Source: Saccoglossus kowalevskii
Lineage: Eukaryota > Hemichordata > Enteropneusta > Harrimaniidae
Assembly: GCF_000003605.2 (NCBI RefSeq)
Contig: NW_003142798.1
Span: 332,359 to 357,570 of the forward strand
Length of the DNA stretch: 25,212 bases
Direction of reading: 5' to 3'
Position numbers and translations under genes: made by a program. The notes below the pieces were generated by a model. The model saw only the letters and a program-made list of their open reading frames with translations. It ran no database searches and was not told where the DNA came from. Below, piece after piece: positions 1-11,840 of this stretch; the first letter of the stretch is position 1; every line of letters starts with the position of its first letter.

Positions 1-2583
1 AACAATTTTTACATAGCTGATGACGTCAATTGTAGATCAATGTCAATTGCAACATGTTCAATTCCCATGCACAACAAAGATGTTTTTTGTGTTAAGTTTG
101 CCATGCGCGTGGTTGGCCCTTGCCTCTGACAGTGACGTTTTGTCGAATTAACAACTCACCAGTATACTCGTGTTAAACAGTTCTGACATGTCATTTCATA
201 ATTTGGACGCATTTCAATATTTTCGCTTTGGTATTTTTAGATGTCAAATCATGAAGTTTTTGTTTTTATTAAAAGTATAGCATAAATTGGCCGTGGAAAT
301 ATTACAGGTAGTGGTTTCAAGTTCATGTGTATACGAAGTTCCACTTCCATCCAATTCAAAGTTCAACGTCAAACTCGATTATCTATTACTTATGAGTGAC
401 TCGTCATTATAGTCGTATTCCCCATGTTGACTGGCGATGATTTACCGCCAATTTAAGTCGCCGACATCCCATTGATTGAGGAGTTTTATTATTTAAAAAT
501 GATGTTTTGTGTTTGATTCGACGGCGTGTGAACGTTGAATTTCAAGTTAGTATTGACGTTATTGTTACACTCATAGTGAATGAGTCGACCGGAAACAAAA
601 ATTCTAAGCGATAAACATTTATGGTTTGAAACGCATACGTTATTATATCTATTTAATGAGACACTTTGACACAAAGTGATACACTCATCGATTCAACATA
701 CGAGCCGATAAATAAGGCGTCTTCCCGTCAACATGGGTGTTAATTTTTAAACGTGGGACACTTCGCGAATCATCCAAGGCGAGTTTGGTGACTGGCAGCG
801 AGTCCCCCAAGTGAATGATTGCGTTGTGCGCATTTGAGTCATACAAGGCGTTGACGTGATCACTTATTCTCCCATCTCGACAACAACACAAAAAACAACT
901 TTATGAAGGGGAGAAAATGACCCGAGGCTATGTTGATAATGAATGTCAATGATAGAACACGGTCGACAAATAACTTGTGCGAGAGATCTATATTTGTGTG
1001 ATCACGTTGATCTATGAGCCTATTAATATTAGTTATGTATGCAGAGGTAGAAAGTATGTTCACTCTCCGATTTTGCTTTCGCTATAAAACACCGTGACTG
1101 GGATTTAGGAGAAAATAAGTTGTGTTGGAGGTCAGTCTGTTGTAGGTTCAACGCTCCGTATTTCTTAATACTCGCAGACCTAGATTTGCTAGCAATATAG
1201 GCATACATAGATCGGATCTATCAATGCGATTCGACCAGGCGTGAAATGGTCGAGGTGGGCGGGTCCTTGTCTACTGTCGTTCCAGTCATCCAATGTGTTT
1301 TGTCTAATTGTTAGAGGATAAAATGTACTAGAATTAATGGCCTTCACTGGAAAAGTGATTGAAAACTGTCAGCGGACTGGGTCCGTTACTGCCTTTCTTT
1401 GGGCGAACTGGCGTTGATAGTGTCCTGTAAGCCAACAGTGATTGCCTATCGACTCTCTAATTACGTGCTACCCTCGTAAACTTCAGCCTGACAAGGCACA
1501 AATTTTCCCAGGATTTGCTATGTAATGGGTTAACGTTTTCGGATCAAAATCTCAATCCGACGTCGTAAATGTGACTATGTTTTAACTCCTTTGTTTATTT
1601 ATGTTTTTCGGTCATGATAAAGGGAAAATGTGAATTCCTTTTCAAATCTTGAAAACAAGGCATGACGAACGGATGTAAACGAAGATGCAAATTACAACTT
1701 TTTTTGCAAGACAGGCGAGTCTCAAACTTTTCAGAAACAGATTAAGTTTGTTTTCTTTGGAGCAGAGAAATCTGTTCCTCGAAAAGGAAAACACATTTGT
1801 ATCCCGACTACGGCCTTCAGCGCAGAGAAGTATGCAAGTGTTAACGTTGGTGCTCCATTAGTCCGCCAGCCAATTAGATTCAACTAAATCGCCAGCTAAG
1901 AGGAACAAATTACGATATTGTTACCTCGCCCTTTCAGCTTTTGCCTGCCGCCTTCTAAGCGCAGTTAATTTACAGGGAAATAGTGCGGGCCTCGCTCCCA
2001 CACTCTAACATTAGTCCCCAAACGAGAATTTAATTAATTGCAAGAGTTGGCTCATTGTATTGGTTGTCACCGATAGGACTTCTTTTATAACGCGTATACT
2101 TTACCGCGTGTGTCTGTATGTTACGTTTCCAGTGTCTTGACTTTTGCCATATGCCCTAGCGTGGCTTGGAGCCACAGCATGGCAAGAACCAGCTTCATCG
2201 TGTTGTTGTGTAGCGACTGGTAAACACAGCGCAATTATGTAACTGTGTGGTTGTCCACGTCTATCCCCGCCAGCACCACCCCGTCTATTTAAGGCATCAC
2301 CAAATGTTGTATCAACATCATACATTTACACATTGCATGACACAGTTTCACGCCCGTTTTTTTTTTTTCGAGCACCTCTCCCGCGAGTCACAATAAACTA
2401 CTAAACAGCTGGGTTCATGCTATATCGAATGCAAATGTGCTATCTCGGTGTTCAACATATTGGGAGGGTACATATTCAAGGAAATACGGAACAACATATG
2501 TAACAAAAGTGGAAATCGTTAACGAAACTCCAAGCTGAAGTAGGGAATAAACCAAGACTGCTAAGGAAAGCCATTATGAAATA
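1..2583. other. AT-rich stretch without a recognisable gene
   Basis: I see no convincing coding region here. The open frames are short (60-75 codons), most do not begin with ATG, and none resembles a family I know. Visible details are a perfect CRE palindrome TGACGTCA at 21-28, a TATA-like TATAAAA at 1083-1089 on the + strand with no clear gene after it, and a run of T near 2358. The region could be intergenic or intronic. The sequence does not decide between these. Confidence 0.6.
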
Positions 2584-2790
2584 CGATTGTAACGTACAAT
2601 CTGCAAAGCCGAATTAATAAGTAATCGAAAAACAGGCCATCCAAATCTGACGTTGCCGTCAGCTAGCTCTTTTTTCAGAAATATAATAACGTATATCAGA
2701 TTGCTTCAACAGTTTTTATCTCTTTACGCTAGACACTTAGCGTGTATGTCTTTTGTCTTGACTTGTATCCGGGCACACTGGTTCATGTAT
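2584..2790 (+). repeat. Dispersed repeat, copy A
   Basis: This segment is similar to 3499-3745. The two copies share a start block (CGATTGTAACG followed by ACAA and CTGC, then GAATTAA), differ in the middle, then share 30 identical bases at 2673-2702 (matching 3652-3681). After that comes a diverged but alignable tail containing CTAGACACT, TTGTCTT and GTATCC/GCATCC. The block order is the same in both copies and they are in direct orientation about 0.9-1 kb apart. No coding frame or terminal inverted repeat is evident. It may be a fragment of an interspersed repeat family or an old local duplication. Confidence 0.65.
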
Positions 2791-3498
2791 CAAATGCAAA
2801 TGTACGATAGAGATCGAAAACGTAATTCCCCGCTAACGACGGGAAAACAATCAGACTGCGTCATTGCGAATTACGACAATTTAGAAAGCTGTGTGAAACC
2901 ATGGTAATAGCAGAGACACCCTTGTTTATAATCCCAAATTTATATATATATATACCTGATAGAAACCAACCCCAAAAATTATAAAAGATATTTTTCTCCA
3001 AACACATCGTACGTGGATAGACAATTACATCAACCACGGCCTGAGCGATCAAAGTTAGCGCCAAGACAGCACATCACATTACTTGTCAATCTGCCATCAC
3101 AAGAAGAAAAAAACTAATAAGCCCGGAGTCGTGGAATAGCGGACAAATTGCACACATTGCTTCTTTTAACAACATTTCAATACAAATTGGCATGACTCGC
3201 CGTCAGAAGAATGACTAGTTCTAATTGTTGCCATTTCATCTTATCATTTGGCTCATATAACGGTACCTAAGTTCCAATTTAATACCAATCAGCACCAAAC
3301 AGCTGCCGGGAACTGTGTAAGACAGAGAAACTGACATATCATGACAATGTTTTCTAATTTACGTTAGTCCCTTTGTTTGTTATCAAGGGCTGGGATGGGT
3401 GAAACTGACATCAAATTAGTTGCGCATCGACCCTGAAACCAACATCTTTCAGGCGAAATGTTTGCTGTTGATAACCCCTATCTCAATGAAAACAACAG

Positions 3499-3745
3499 CG
3501 ATTGTAACGGACAACCTGCCAAGTCGAATTAACATCGTTTCACCGTATAACGGGCGCTGGAAAAATCACGAGAACGGTTCGTCGCCGTCGCTAAAGAGCC
3601 CAAAATTAACAAGTGCTTTGCTTTCCTACTTCTCCTACTTTAGCAAGATCCTTTCAGAAATATAATAACGTATATCAGATTTACACTAGACACTGTTAGC
3701 CTGCTTGTCTTTGTATTGGCTTGCATCCGAGTACATTGATGTGAT
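3499..3745 (+). repeat. Dispersed repeat, copy B
   Basis: Second copy of the repeat at 2584-2790, in direct orientation. It is about 40 bp longer because of a different central portion (about 3540-3648), which includes a GC-richer insert around 3545-3600. The 30 identical bases at 3652-3681 inside otherwise diverged flanks suggest either a conserved functional core or patchy gene conversion. I cannot assign it to a named transposon family. Confidence 0.65.
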
Positions 3746-4247
3746 ACCATATGGCATTGGCATAGCACATCACGACGGCAACCACGACCATCAAATTGCA
3801 TACATTTCAATTTTTGTATTTACTATAAACCTGATCTAGAGAACACATGTTTCTAAAATACAGAGTGGTTACAGCGTTTACTGTTAAAGAAACCAATGCA
3901 GAGGCAACTACAAGAGTTTTACATGACGGTAAATGTACTTACTGGGTGAACAGGTGAATGCCGTAAGCGCTAATCACAAGGTAAAACTCACTATTTCTAT
4001 TTATCACTTTAAGAATGGACGTTATTTATCAATATTCACCAGATAACCTAAATATTGGGTTATTTTCTCGAAATATAACAATTATACCGCGTTATCATTT
4101 CCACCTCTTGACCGTTAAGTATAATCGTGCCTCTGAAGCAAGACTTGACATTTCCACCAAAATTATCAATACCAATTTATCTGCTCGTGTTCAAGGGTTC
4201 CGCGGCTTAAAATCTAAAGCGATCAATATTTCTTATTTGAGGGTCGG
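3746..4247. other. Unassigned AT-rich spacer
   Basis: About 500 bases between the dispersed repeat and the tandem duplication. An 84-codon open frame on the + strand (4015-4269) ends just inside the duplication. It has no recognisable domain and no similarity I know, and its composition follows the surrounding AT-rich DNA. I see no RNA gene or regulatory cluster. Confidence 0.5.
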
Positions 4248-4640
4248 TTGCAAATATCGAATTACGTAAAGCACTAATATCATCAAACATGTCAAAGAAG
4301 TGTACGTTTTTCTGACTGGTTTATTTCGATTTCTGTCAACATACATACCGTGTGTACCGCGAAAACAGCGAATGGTCGAATCGTTTGCAAACACATTTTG
4401 TTGAATAAAACGACTACGAACACGGTCGGCTGTACTCAACATATCAACTATGTATCACGGCCGTCATCATCGGATTGATATTCGGTTAGACCACAATCAA
4501 CTATTTATTCTTTCATAATTAATTCACCTATCAATGTACAGTAAATAGCAGGTTGTTGTTTGTTTGTGTTGTTGTTCGTAAATATTAACATAAAGTATAT
4601 AACCAGCGGAGGACTTTTACCAACGGATATATCGCTTGAG
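4248..4640 (+). repeat. Tandem duplication, unit 1 (393 bp)
   Basis: The sequence from TTGCAAATATCG (4248) to ATCGCTTGAG (4640) is repeated immediately afterwards at 4641-5035. By eye the copies are identical except for a 2-base length difference in the TTGTTTGTTTG tract (near 4557-4575, where unit 2 has GG plus an extra base pair of the run), so the duplication is recent or was homogenised. On the minus strand each unit holds an ATG-initiated open frame of about 65 codons (ATG at 4442 here) with identical sequence in both copies. I do not recognise the peptide and do not claim it is a gene. Confidence 0.9.
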
Positions 4641-5035
4641 TTGCAAATATCGAATTACGTAAAGCACTAATATCATCAAACATGTCAAAGAAGTGTACGT
4701 TTTTCTGACTGGTTTATTTCGATTTCTGTCAACATACATACCGTGTGTACCGCGAAAACAGCGAATGGTCGAATCGTTTGCAAACACATTTTGTTGAATA
4801 AAACGACTACGAACACGGTCGGCTGTACTCAACATATCAACTATGTATCACGGCCGTCATCATCGGATTGATATTCGGTTAGACCACAATCAACTATTTA
4901 TTCTTTCATAATTAATTCACCTATCAATGTACAGTAAATAGCAGGTTGTTGTTTGTTTGGGTGTTGTTGTTCGTAAATATTAACATAAAGTATATAACCA
5001 GCGGAGGACTTTTACCAACGGATATATCGCTTGAG
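4641..5035 (+). repeat. Tandem duplication, unit 2 (395 bp)
   Basis: Head-to-tail copy of 4248-4640, abutting it without spacer. It carries the same minus-strand open frame (ATG at 4835). The short motif TTGAG stands at the end of both units and also just upstream of unit 1 (4237-4241), so short homology may have served the duplication. An assembly artefact from a collapsed or duplicated contig edge is the main alternative, but the 2-base difference in the TG-rich tract argues for two real copies or alleles. Confidence 0.9.
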
Positions 5036-7990
5036 TTTATCTTTTTTAACATCCGTATCTAATTTGTTTAAGGACGTAGGTGTATCTGTAACACTTCGTT
5101 TGCTGAATGAGACGAACTCGTGAACACAGTGGCTTATACGATTGGCTGCCGGACCTTGAAATTGTGTCGATGTTACCAACCAATATTTAGACTATTGTGG
5201 GTGTGTGTGAATGATAACCTCTCTATATGTATGCAGAGTGAAATAGTTACTAGATACCAATAATAACTACAAATCTTATCTAAATCATTATTTGAATAAT
5301 TAATGGTAACCTAAAAAACTCCAAGATTTAAATGCCATGTATGAAGAGTAGAAAACAAAATTTTCAACAGAGAAATTGGAATGACGTTCATTGAACTAGT
5401 TCTGAATGTACCCAGTAACATCATTTGACCTTGTGCCTCATTACCCCACCCACCCTCCTCCCAAATGACCAACCAGATACAAGCGATACAAACAACGGTT
5501 TCAAATCAACCGAACGAACAATATAACTTATATTGTTCATACTTGGTGCAAATATACAAAAACGTCAGTTTTGACAAATTCCATCATGTTTCTATCGCCT
5601 TGCCAACAAAAAAATATCTATGGTCTTGGTATTTCAGGCAGCAAATTTCTGTAATATTAATTTTCTGTTCTTTTCATAATGTTTGGCAGTGACTTCACAG
5701 CAGTTGCTGCGAACTTAGTGGTATTATGATTAGTCAAATTGACGATCACTTTTGTTAAAATCGAAATGTGTCAGTTTAAAATTCAAATGTAATAGGTAAT
5801 TAGATAGTTTAAATGGTTTTAAATACTTTCTTTCATGAAAGTGTGATTTTGTCAATGAGGTCATCGCCATCACTGACATCACATTTGGGTACAGCATTAT
5901 CGAAAGCAGTAAGATTAGGGTTATTGTAAGTCCATCGATACGGCGTCCAAACGCCATATCACCGCATCAACTATTTCTAATGTTGACTTTGGGCCTTTGT
6001 CACCAGAGCACTAATTTTCATAAATACTTAGTAAATTCATCTTAATGGACGTAAGCAATGTTCTTTGTGTATAGTCGATTCTCTGTAATGACGTTCTTTG
6101 TTAAGAAAAGAATGGGACCGCTACTGAAGAACAAGTTTGCTGAATTTTGGAATTCGAGAATTAAAAAAAAAAGTTTTTGGGTAGCATTTCAGTTCAACGA
6201 ATCTTGCTTGTCACAATTTTGCCATTATGCTCACCGGCTTTTGTCTTTTTTTCCAAATGAGATCTTTTTGACATTCGTAGTTAAAACAAATTTATTACCA
6301 CCTTATCTTGTTTTATGGTGCCGTTGCAAAAGTTAAGGAAATGGACAATGCGACGACCCTGTCGCAGTGAAAATCAAGGCCAACATGAAATAATTATCCA
6401 TGGTCGTAAAATCGGAATAATATATCACAATTACAATATTGTTCGTCTATTAATTGAATATAAATTCGACTAAAAATTAATAAAAAATAATGATAAATAA
6501 AAACTACAAACAGTAGAAATGAATTCCATGTTAAAAATAATCGTATTAAATACGAGTTATAAAAATTAAACGAAATCATCCGTGTCAAAGCGATGTTACG
6601 AACGCATAGTTTATTTTGACACGTTTGACAGGGACTCGCTGTGATTTATTGACTTTGAGTGCAATCACAAGCCTGAAGGGTTAAATAATAAATTTATTTT
6701 TAAAATAGGACAATAAACGTATTCGAATAAAAATATAGGAAATATTTGTCGCGGGGATATGCCTATTGGCGTGCTATCTGAAAAAAACCCAAGCTTTCTA
6801 ATGATCGCGCGTGCATGGTAACGAGGGGTCCCGGGAGACAGCAAAAACAACCTAATTTGGATATCATATTAATTCCCATCAAAATTGGCAACATAATCTT
6901 TAATTACTTTCCAGAAGAGCGGAATGGAGTGCTTGTTTTGAGATGAGATCACATTCCTGTCACATAGAGAGCGCGACAAACCTAGATCAACCGGAACCAC
7001 GGATAGTGCACCCTAAATGAATACGAAGCGACTTCCTGCTAAAATCGAACTGTTTAGACTTTTTAGATTCGTTTTTTTGCGGTTTCGTTATTAATCGAGA
7101 GCAACAACGTCGTAAATACATTTCACAATATCGACACAATATATTTATAGAGAGATGGTATAAACGTGCCTTTGATGATTATTTTATTTTTTAATTAAAT
7201 TTGGGAAGATTCGATCGTCTGTTGAAAGACCATCCATAGGCGTATTCGGTTCATCGTGGTCTTTGACAGTGTACGGGTAGAGCCTCCGATATCATGTCGT
7301 TCACAGAGAACCTCGATGATATTAATTGTTTGTCAGTCTCATGTTAACTCACGTAATCCTATGTGAAAGGTTCGAATATTATGAGGCATTCATAGAATTA
7401 AATTTAATAGTTGCTGCAAATTTTAGGAGGGAAAAAGTCACATTATAATATCTCGAATAACATTGGAATTATTGATCATTGACCGATTTTTCGATCTATA
7501 TATTTACATACATATATTTAATTATGGCAATTATTCCTCCAAATGAAATAATTATGGCTGCTCATTAAATAACACAATACGAGCCCGTGAAACGTCATAG
7601 CAATAAGCTCTGTCCATCGAGCTAAATCTGAATGATAATACATCAATACTATCTAATGATGTTATCTAACAGTCCTGGATTGGATTAAAATGACAAAACA
7701 CACTTCTATCGTCTTGTATTGACATTTATATTGAACCAAGTCAACTAAGCCTTGGGTTTGAACACCAGTATGACTACATCTTGACACACCGAGAAACTGA
7801 TTCGTTTTTCAAAAATGTTTTGACTTTAATCGTACCGATCATTATATCTGGGCATTTTTTTTCTCCGCGGTATGTAACATGAAACGAGATCTACCATGTA
7901 TTTTAGCCGTGTGTTGTACCTTGGGAATGACTAGTCTTGTTCGCGTTAGGAAACCATAATGTTCAGAATACGTTGCAAATCGGGATAAGT
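5036..7990. other. AT-rich stretch without a recognisable gene
   Basis: Nearly 3 kb with very low GC and many A/T runs. Two ATG-initiated frames stand out. One is on the minus strand at 5730-5957 (75 codons, one hydrophobic segment near its N-terminus, G at -3 and +4 of the ATG). The other is on the + strand at 6058-6336 (92 codons, Phe/Lys-rich, running through a poly-A tract). Neither resembles a known protein and frames of this length are expected by chance in so much sequence. No RNA gene, repeat array or clear promoter is seen. Confidence 0.5.
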
Positions 7991-7994
7991 ATTG

Positions 7995-8017
7995 TGACGT
8001 CATCATGCCATATATAA
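7995..8017 (+). promoter_or_regulatory. CRE plus TATA box: candidate core promoter
   Basis: A perfect palindromic CRE, TGACGTCA (7995-8002), lies 8 bases before a TATATAA element (8011-8017). CRE sites bound by CREB/ATF proteins commonly sit close upstream of TATA boxes in animal cAMP- and activity-responsive promoters. If used, transcription would start near 8040. The first ATGs after that open only very short frames (4 codons at 8042, 35 codons from 8066), so any gene served would need splicing, or the transcript would be non-coding. The TATA element could also be chance in AT-rich DNA. Confidence 0.35.
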
Positions 8018-8685
8018 CGACCCAGGCTCCTAATCAAGAACATGAGTACCCATTGAGTACTTTTCATGGTAATTACAAATACGATTCTTCAGAGAAGCCG
8101 GAAGTGGCATCACCAAAATGACCGTTTCCAAAATTTCGCTTATATTGTGTATGGTCTGAGCATCGTATCATAGAGAATGCGACACTAGCCAACAATTGTT
8201 TTTATTATTATGTAAACATTTCTTTGCGCATACTTATAATTTGCTATACACATTTTCAGTTTTCATTCAAAATTTAAATTAAAGCGAGATTCACTTTTTA
8301 CAAATACATGACAGACAGGAGATTATATAAATATAAGATATTAGAAAATATATTTATTTATATTCCTAGTTTTGCAATAAAAAATACGTGGACAAAACTA
8401 TACTATTACTGATTTTGAAATAAGGGAAGGCACAATCAACAAAATTATCATACTTTTACTTAAAATTGTAAACTTCCAAATAGCGGAAAATATCATGGCA
8501 ATAGCAAAGCCATAAGGAGTAACAACATCAACGATATTATATACATTATCAGTAATCATTTTCTGGCAATCATCGCCCCCGTGTTTAGACACGCGTTTCA
8601 TTCTGTTATTTTCTCATTAAATTGTTTTTCACAATTTATTAAATAGCGTTTTGATTTAAATCGTTATCAATGAATGACGTAGCGC
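8018..8685. other. Unassigned AT-rich spacer
   Basis: AT-rich sequence after the CRE/TATA pair. It contains poly-T and TATTTAT tracts and a minus-strand frame of 67 codons (8398-8601) without recognisable features. Nothing here can be supported as a gene or RNA. Confidence 0.45.
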
Positions 8686-8975
8686 GTTGGGAACGTTGCA
8701 GGCCCAGTGTCGGTGGACCGTGAGCAGCCTACGTGTACACCAGTCTGTTCGTGCTCACACGCCGCGGGAAACGGTCAGAGTTCGGAACAACAAAGAGGTA
8801 GGAAAAAACACACAGAGAACGCCTGTCAGCTGTGTAGTGTGTTGGACACTTGGGACCACACGGGAAGAAGCTATCACGATCGTTTGGAAAGTGTGTTTAG
8901 CGTAGCACATAAATCACCTCCGTCATCATCATTGTTTACAATGTCCTTAACCCCGTCTCCATTTTCCGACTGAAG
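8686..8975. other. GC-richer, CpG-rich island with overlapping open frames
   Basis: Base composition changes sharply to about half G+C with many CpGs, in contrast to the AT-rich flanks. Two overlapping + strand frames (72 and 88 codons) cross it, but both begin at non-ATG codons (TTG, GTG), so neither can be a complete animal gene by itself. A splice-donor-like AGAG|GTAGG occurs at about 8793-8801. It could be a 5' exon with its CpG-rich promoter, a conserved enhancer, or the remnant of a coding exon. I recognise no protein domain. Confidence 0.3.
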
Positions 8976-9119
8976 AAATCACCCATTTTAATTTTAATAA
9001 TCATGCAACACCTGGTTTCTTATGCGTCAAACCATAATTCGTCATAAGTTTTATAATTCCGTGTGATGAAAAAATGAGACTGAGAAATAATTCTACGATG
9101 TTTTGGAATGAATTACTCC

Positions 9120-9480
9120 CTCCGAAACGCCACGGCACGACTTGACACGAATGACAAGGTGTCCCGGTAATGAAGCACTAACCATCCACATACCCTCCGG
9201 GCATGCGTTCGACAGGAGGTGCGGAAATGATGAAAGTCTCCCCGTTAGAGGTCATTCGATATGCATATATCTGCATCAGGGGTATTCCACGCAGTTTCAC
9301 ACCGTTTTACAACTACCGGTAGATTTATAGCATGGGTCACAACGCCAAAAGCCCAACACAACAAGTCGCACGCGTAAACGTCAGTCACGCGTACTACACA
9401 CTCAGTACAGTACCGTAATTGGCGATGGCGACTCCTCGAATCATACGCCGCTATACCCTAATGCCGCTTTGTCCGCTTTC
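9120..9480. other. GC-richer island, no recognisable gene
   Basis: A second local rise in GC and CpG, with ACGCG and CACGC motifs, the palindrome ATATGCATAT near 9259, and a 59-codon ATG frame from 9151 that I do not recognise. It ends at the AT-rich sequence after 9480. Regulatory DNA or an unrecognised exon are both possible. Confidence 0.3.
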
Positions 9481-11217
9481 ATTCTTCCTCCACTTGGTTG
9501 TCCTTGGTAACAGGACAAATCAACATGGGACGAAACTGAAACCTAATTTTTGTTTCTTTAATGCGATATTTCTGAAGAAGTAAATATAAATGTGGCGTTT
9601 CAAAAAGGAAAAATAAAATACATTTATTAGATATGCGGTATATGTTTGGCTGGAGTTTTACTGCATTTCGTATCAACTATCTGCCGTGGAAAAAGTAATT
9701 AATGTTCAGCACTTTTACTTTTATAGCTCGGATAACACACGGAAAACTACAAAATAAAATATCTGTTTTAAGTTCAAATTCCACCCTTCAACAGTTTTCC
9801 TGCCTATAGTTGGTTCTATAATATCTGATTGGAAACATAACGGTCTTTAAACCGAACCAACATGTTTGTCAAAATTTATGTGATTTATAGAAAGTAACAT
9901 TTGGTGGACATCAAATGATATAGATTCTGGTTGCTGTTTTTCATGTATCATAATCAGTACGCTACTATTCAGCCTTGGCGCTCACTTTCAGGAACCAGTC
10001 TACTTATGGTCTTGTTCGACTCCTTGCAATACATCAATGATCGTTTTAATGGATGCAAAGTGAGATACACCAACCAACAGATGCTTACCGTTAAAACGTT
10101 TATTAATTATGGAAATTGAATTATTATGTAATAAATATAATTGGGGTCAGCTTTATAATAATTCTGTGCATTCGTATTAGGCCATATTGGTTCCACAGTG
10201 AATGGTATGTTGCTCATTCGATTTTATACTTTGTGTGACATTCAGCCTAATCACGGGGGGGGGGTTCTTCAATTCACATTAAGTTGAGGCGGCCTTGGCT
10301 TAGTTTATGTCACTGTACCCTTTAATAGGGCATTGGATCTTATTTTGGATCTTATCAAAAGCTCTCGTTTAGTAGTAACTACTTTTTTTTCAAATGAAAC
10401 GCTTTTTTTGATGGCTACATGGTCCAATGCGTCATGAAGTGTAGCTGGGTATTAGGATCGACTCAACTCACATGAACAATACCTCTAAAGTAGGGGCTTG
10501 CAGCGCGGTTTAAAAAAAAACGCCCAGTGTCCGCGACAAATGAAATGACGACCTCCAAAAAAAGCGGTGACTGAAACTGGACGAGAATTATATTGAAATG
10601 ACGCGTATTATCCAGGTGGATGGAATAACTGTTGTGGGTGCGTGCGAAAAGAAACCAGCTTGAGATAAGAAAGTGTTTGGAACAATGCATTTCCCCCCGA
10701 AGCAAGATAGCATTAGAGAAGAAAAAAAAACGGCGCCATCTTGTGTGTTGCAAACTTTTGTTTATCAGCTTCTAGGCTGAGTTGTATTGCGAGAGAATGG
10801 AAGCATTGCTGCAGGGGTTTACTTTCACAGCATAAACCTCCGCGATCTGTTGTTTAGCTTGTTTTGCCAAATAAGATATTGACGTTGGCTTTTTATCCAG
10901 TGCCGTGGGCGATCTCACAAAAGTCACTGAATTGTTTTTTTGTTTTGTTTTTGCAGTTTACAATGTTTTCTTAAAAGTTTTAATGCGAAAATGAGACTTA
11001 ACATATCTTGAGCGCCGCGTGTGTGCCTAGGTCGATTACGTTTTTCAAAGCGAATGTAAAAGTAAAATAGTCATACATTTCAGCCAGCCTCAAGACGTAT
11101 CCGAAACCTACCAAATAGGGCAGACGATATGAAGATCGTTTACAATGAATGCGTATATCGAATATTGGACGCAAAATAACGAATGAATATGTCTTACAGA
11201 AATATACTAGTATTCTG
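9481..11217. other. Unassigned stretch
   Basis: Mostly AT-rich and without a supportable gene. Details seen: an uninterrupted run of ten G at 10255-10264; an 11-base direct repeat TTGGATCTTAT at about 10334 and 10346; and a YY1-like motif CAAGATGGCGCC read on the minus strand at about 10732-10743, the kind often found at animal transcription starts. The ATG in that motif opens a frame of only 8 codons. No RNA gene is seen. Confidence 0.4.
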
Positions 11218-11840
11218 TCAGTGGTTTCGAACGGGCCGGGAATGTGTACTTGAGGTACTGGCGTAATTTTTTACCCATTTGTTCAGAAATTGCCGGCTGT
11301 GTTTTTTCCAATCACAAAGTACCATCATGCACCACAAACCTTCAATTCCACAGCCAGGTGTTGTCGACTTGCGATGGCGGCTGTCGTATACCCTCCTCTC
11401 GCTGGTGCGTACTGGGGTCCTTTTAATTGGCACTTGGGGTAGGGGGTGCAAGACCGTAGTGTGGAAAAAAATTGTCATAATCTGATCGCTTTCGATCGTT
11501 CTATTAACCAATTCATTCTAACGGAAGATCACCCAGCCATCGCTAGCAATTTGTTGTTTTCTAAAGCCAGCATCTTTCGGATGAGTTGTCCCATTGAAGC
11601 GCACCGAGTTACCGTGTAAAGGGCGAAGCGCCGCTCCATGTGTCAAACGCATGGCAGGGCAAGCCAATGTGTTCGCTGGGCTGAAAAATCTCCAGTTGCT
11701 CTCGGCGGTGTTAAGTCTTCTGGTAGGAGTGACTGCACAGAGTTCCGGTTTTGCCCTGGTTTTTTTAGGATAATGGAACCATGGTCTAATGCTTGGTCAA
11801 TCAACAACAAAACTAACGTTTATATTATATTTCAGTAGCC
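11218..11840. other. GC-richer island with open frames on both strands
   Basis: A roughly 600-base block of higher GC between AT-rich flanks. A 97-codon frame lies on the minus strand (11218-11511, starting at TTG rather than ATG), and overlapping 60- to 68-codon frames lie on the + strand. None has a recognisable domain. Long frames on both strands at once are typical of GC-richer DNA without coding selection. It may be regulatory or an unrecognised exon of a gene reaching beyond the window. Confidence 0.3.

Noticed and set aside
6058-6336. A 92-codon ATG frame on the + strand
   Set aside because: Phe/Lys/Leu-rich, passes through a poly-A tract, has no recognisable domain, and is of a length expected by chance in 25 kb of AT-rich DNA read in six frames.
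7368-7380. tRNA or SINE B-box (GGTTCGAAT)
   Set aside because: The motif lacks the final CC of the B box and there is no A box or cloverleaf around it. No other tRNA signature was found in the window.
10463-10753. A 96-codon minus-strand frame beginning near a YY1-like motif
   Set aside because: The frame starts at TTG; the ATG inside the YY1-like motif is in another frame and stops after 8 codons. The protein resembles nothing I know.
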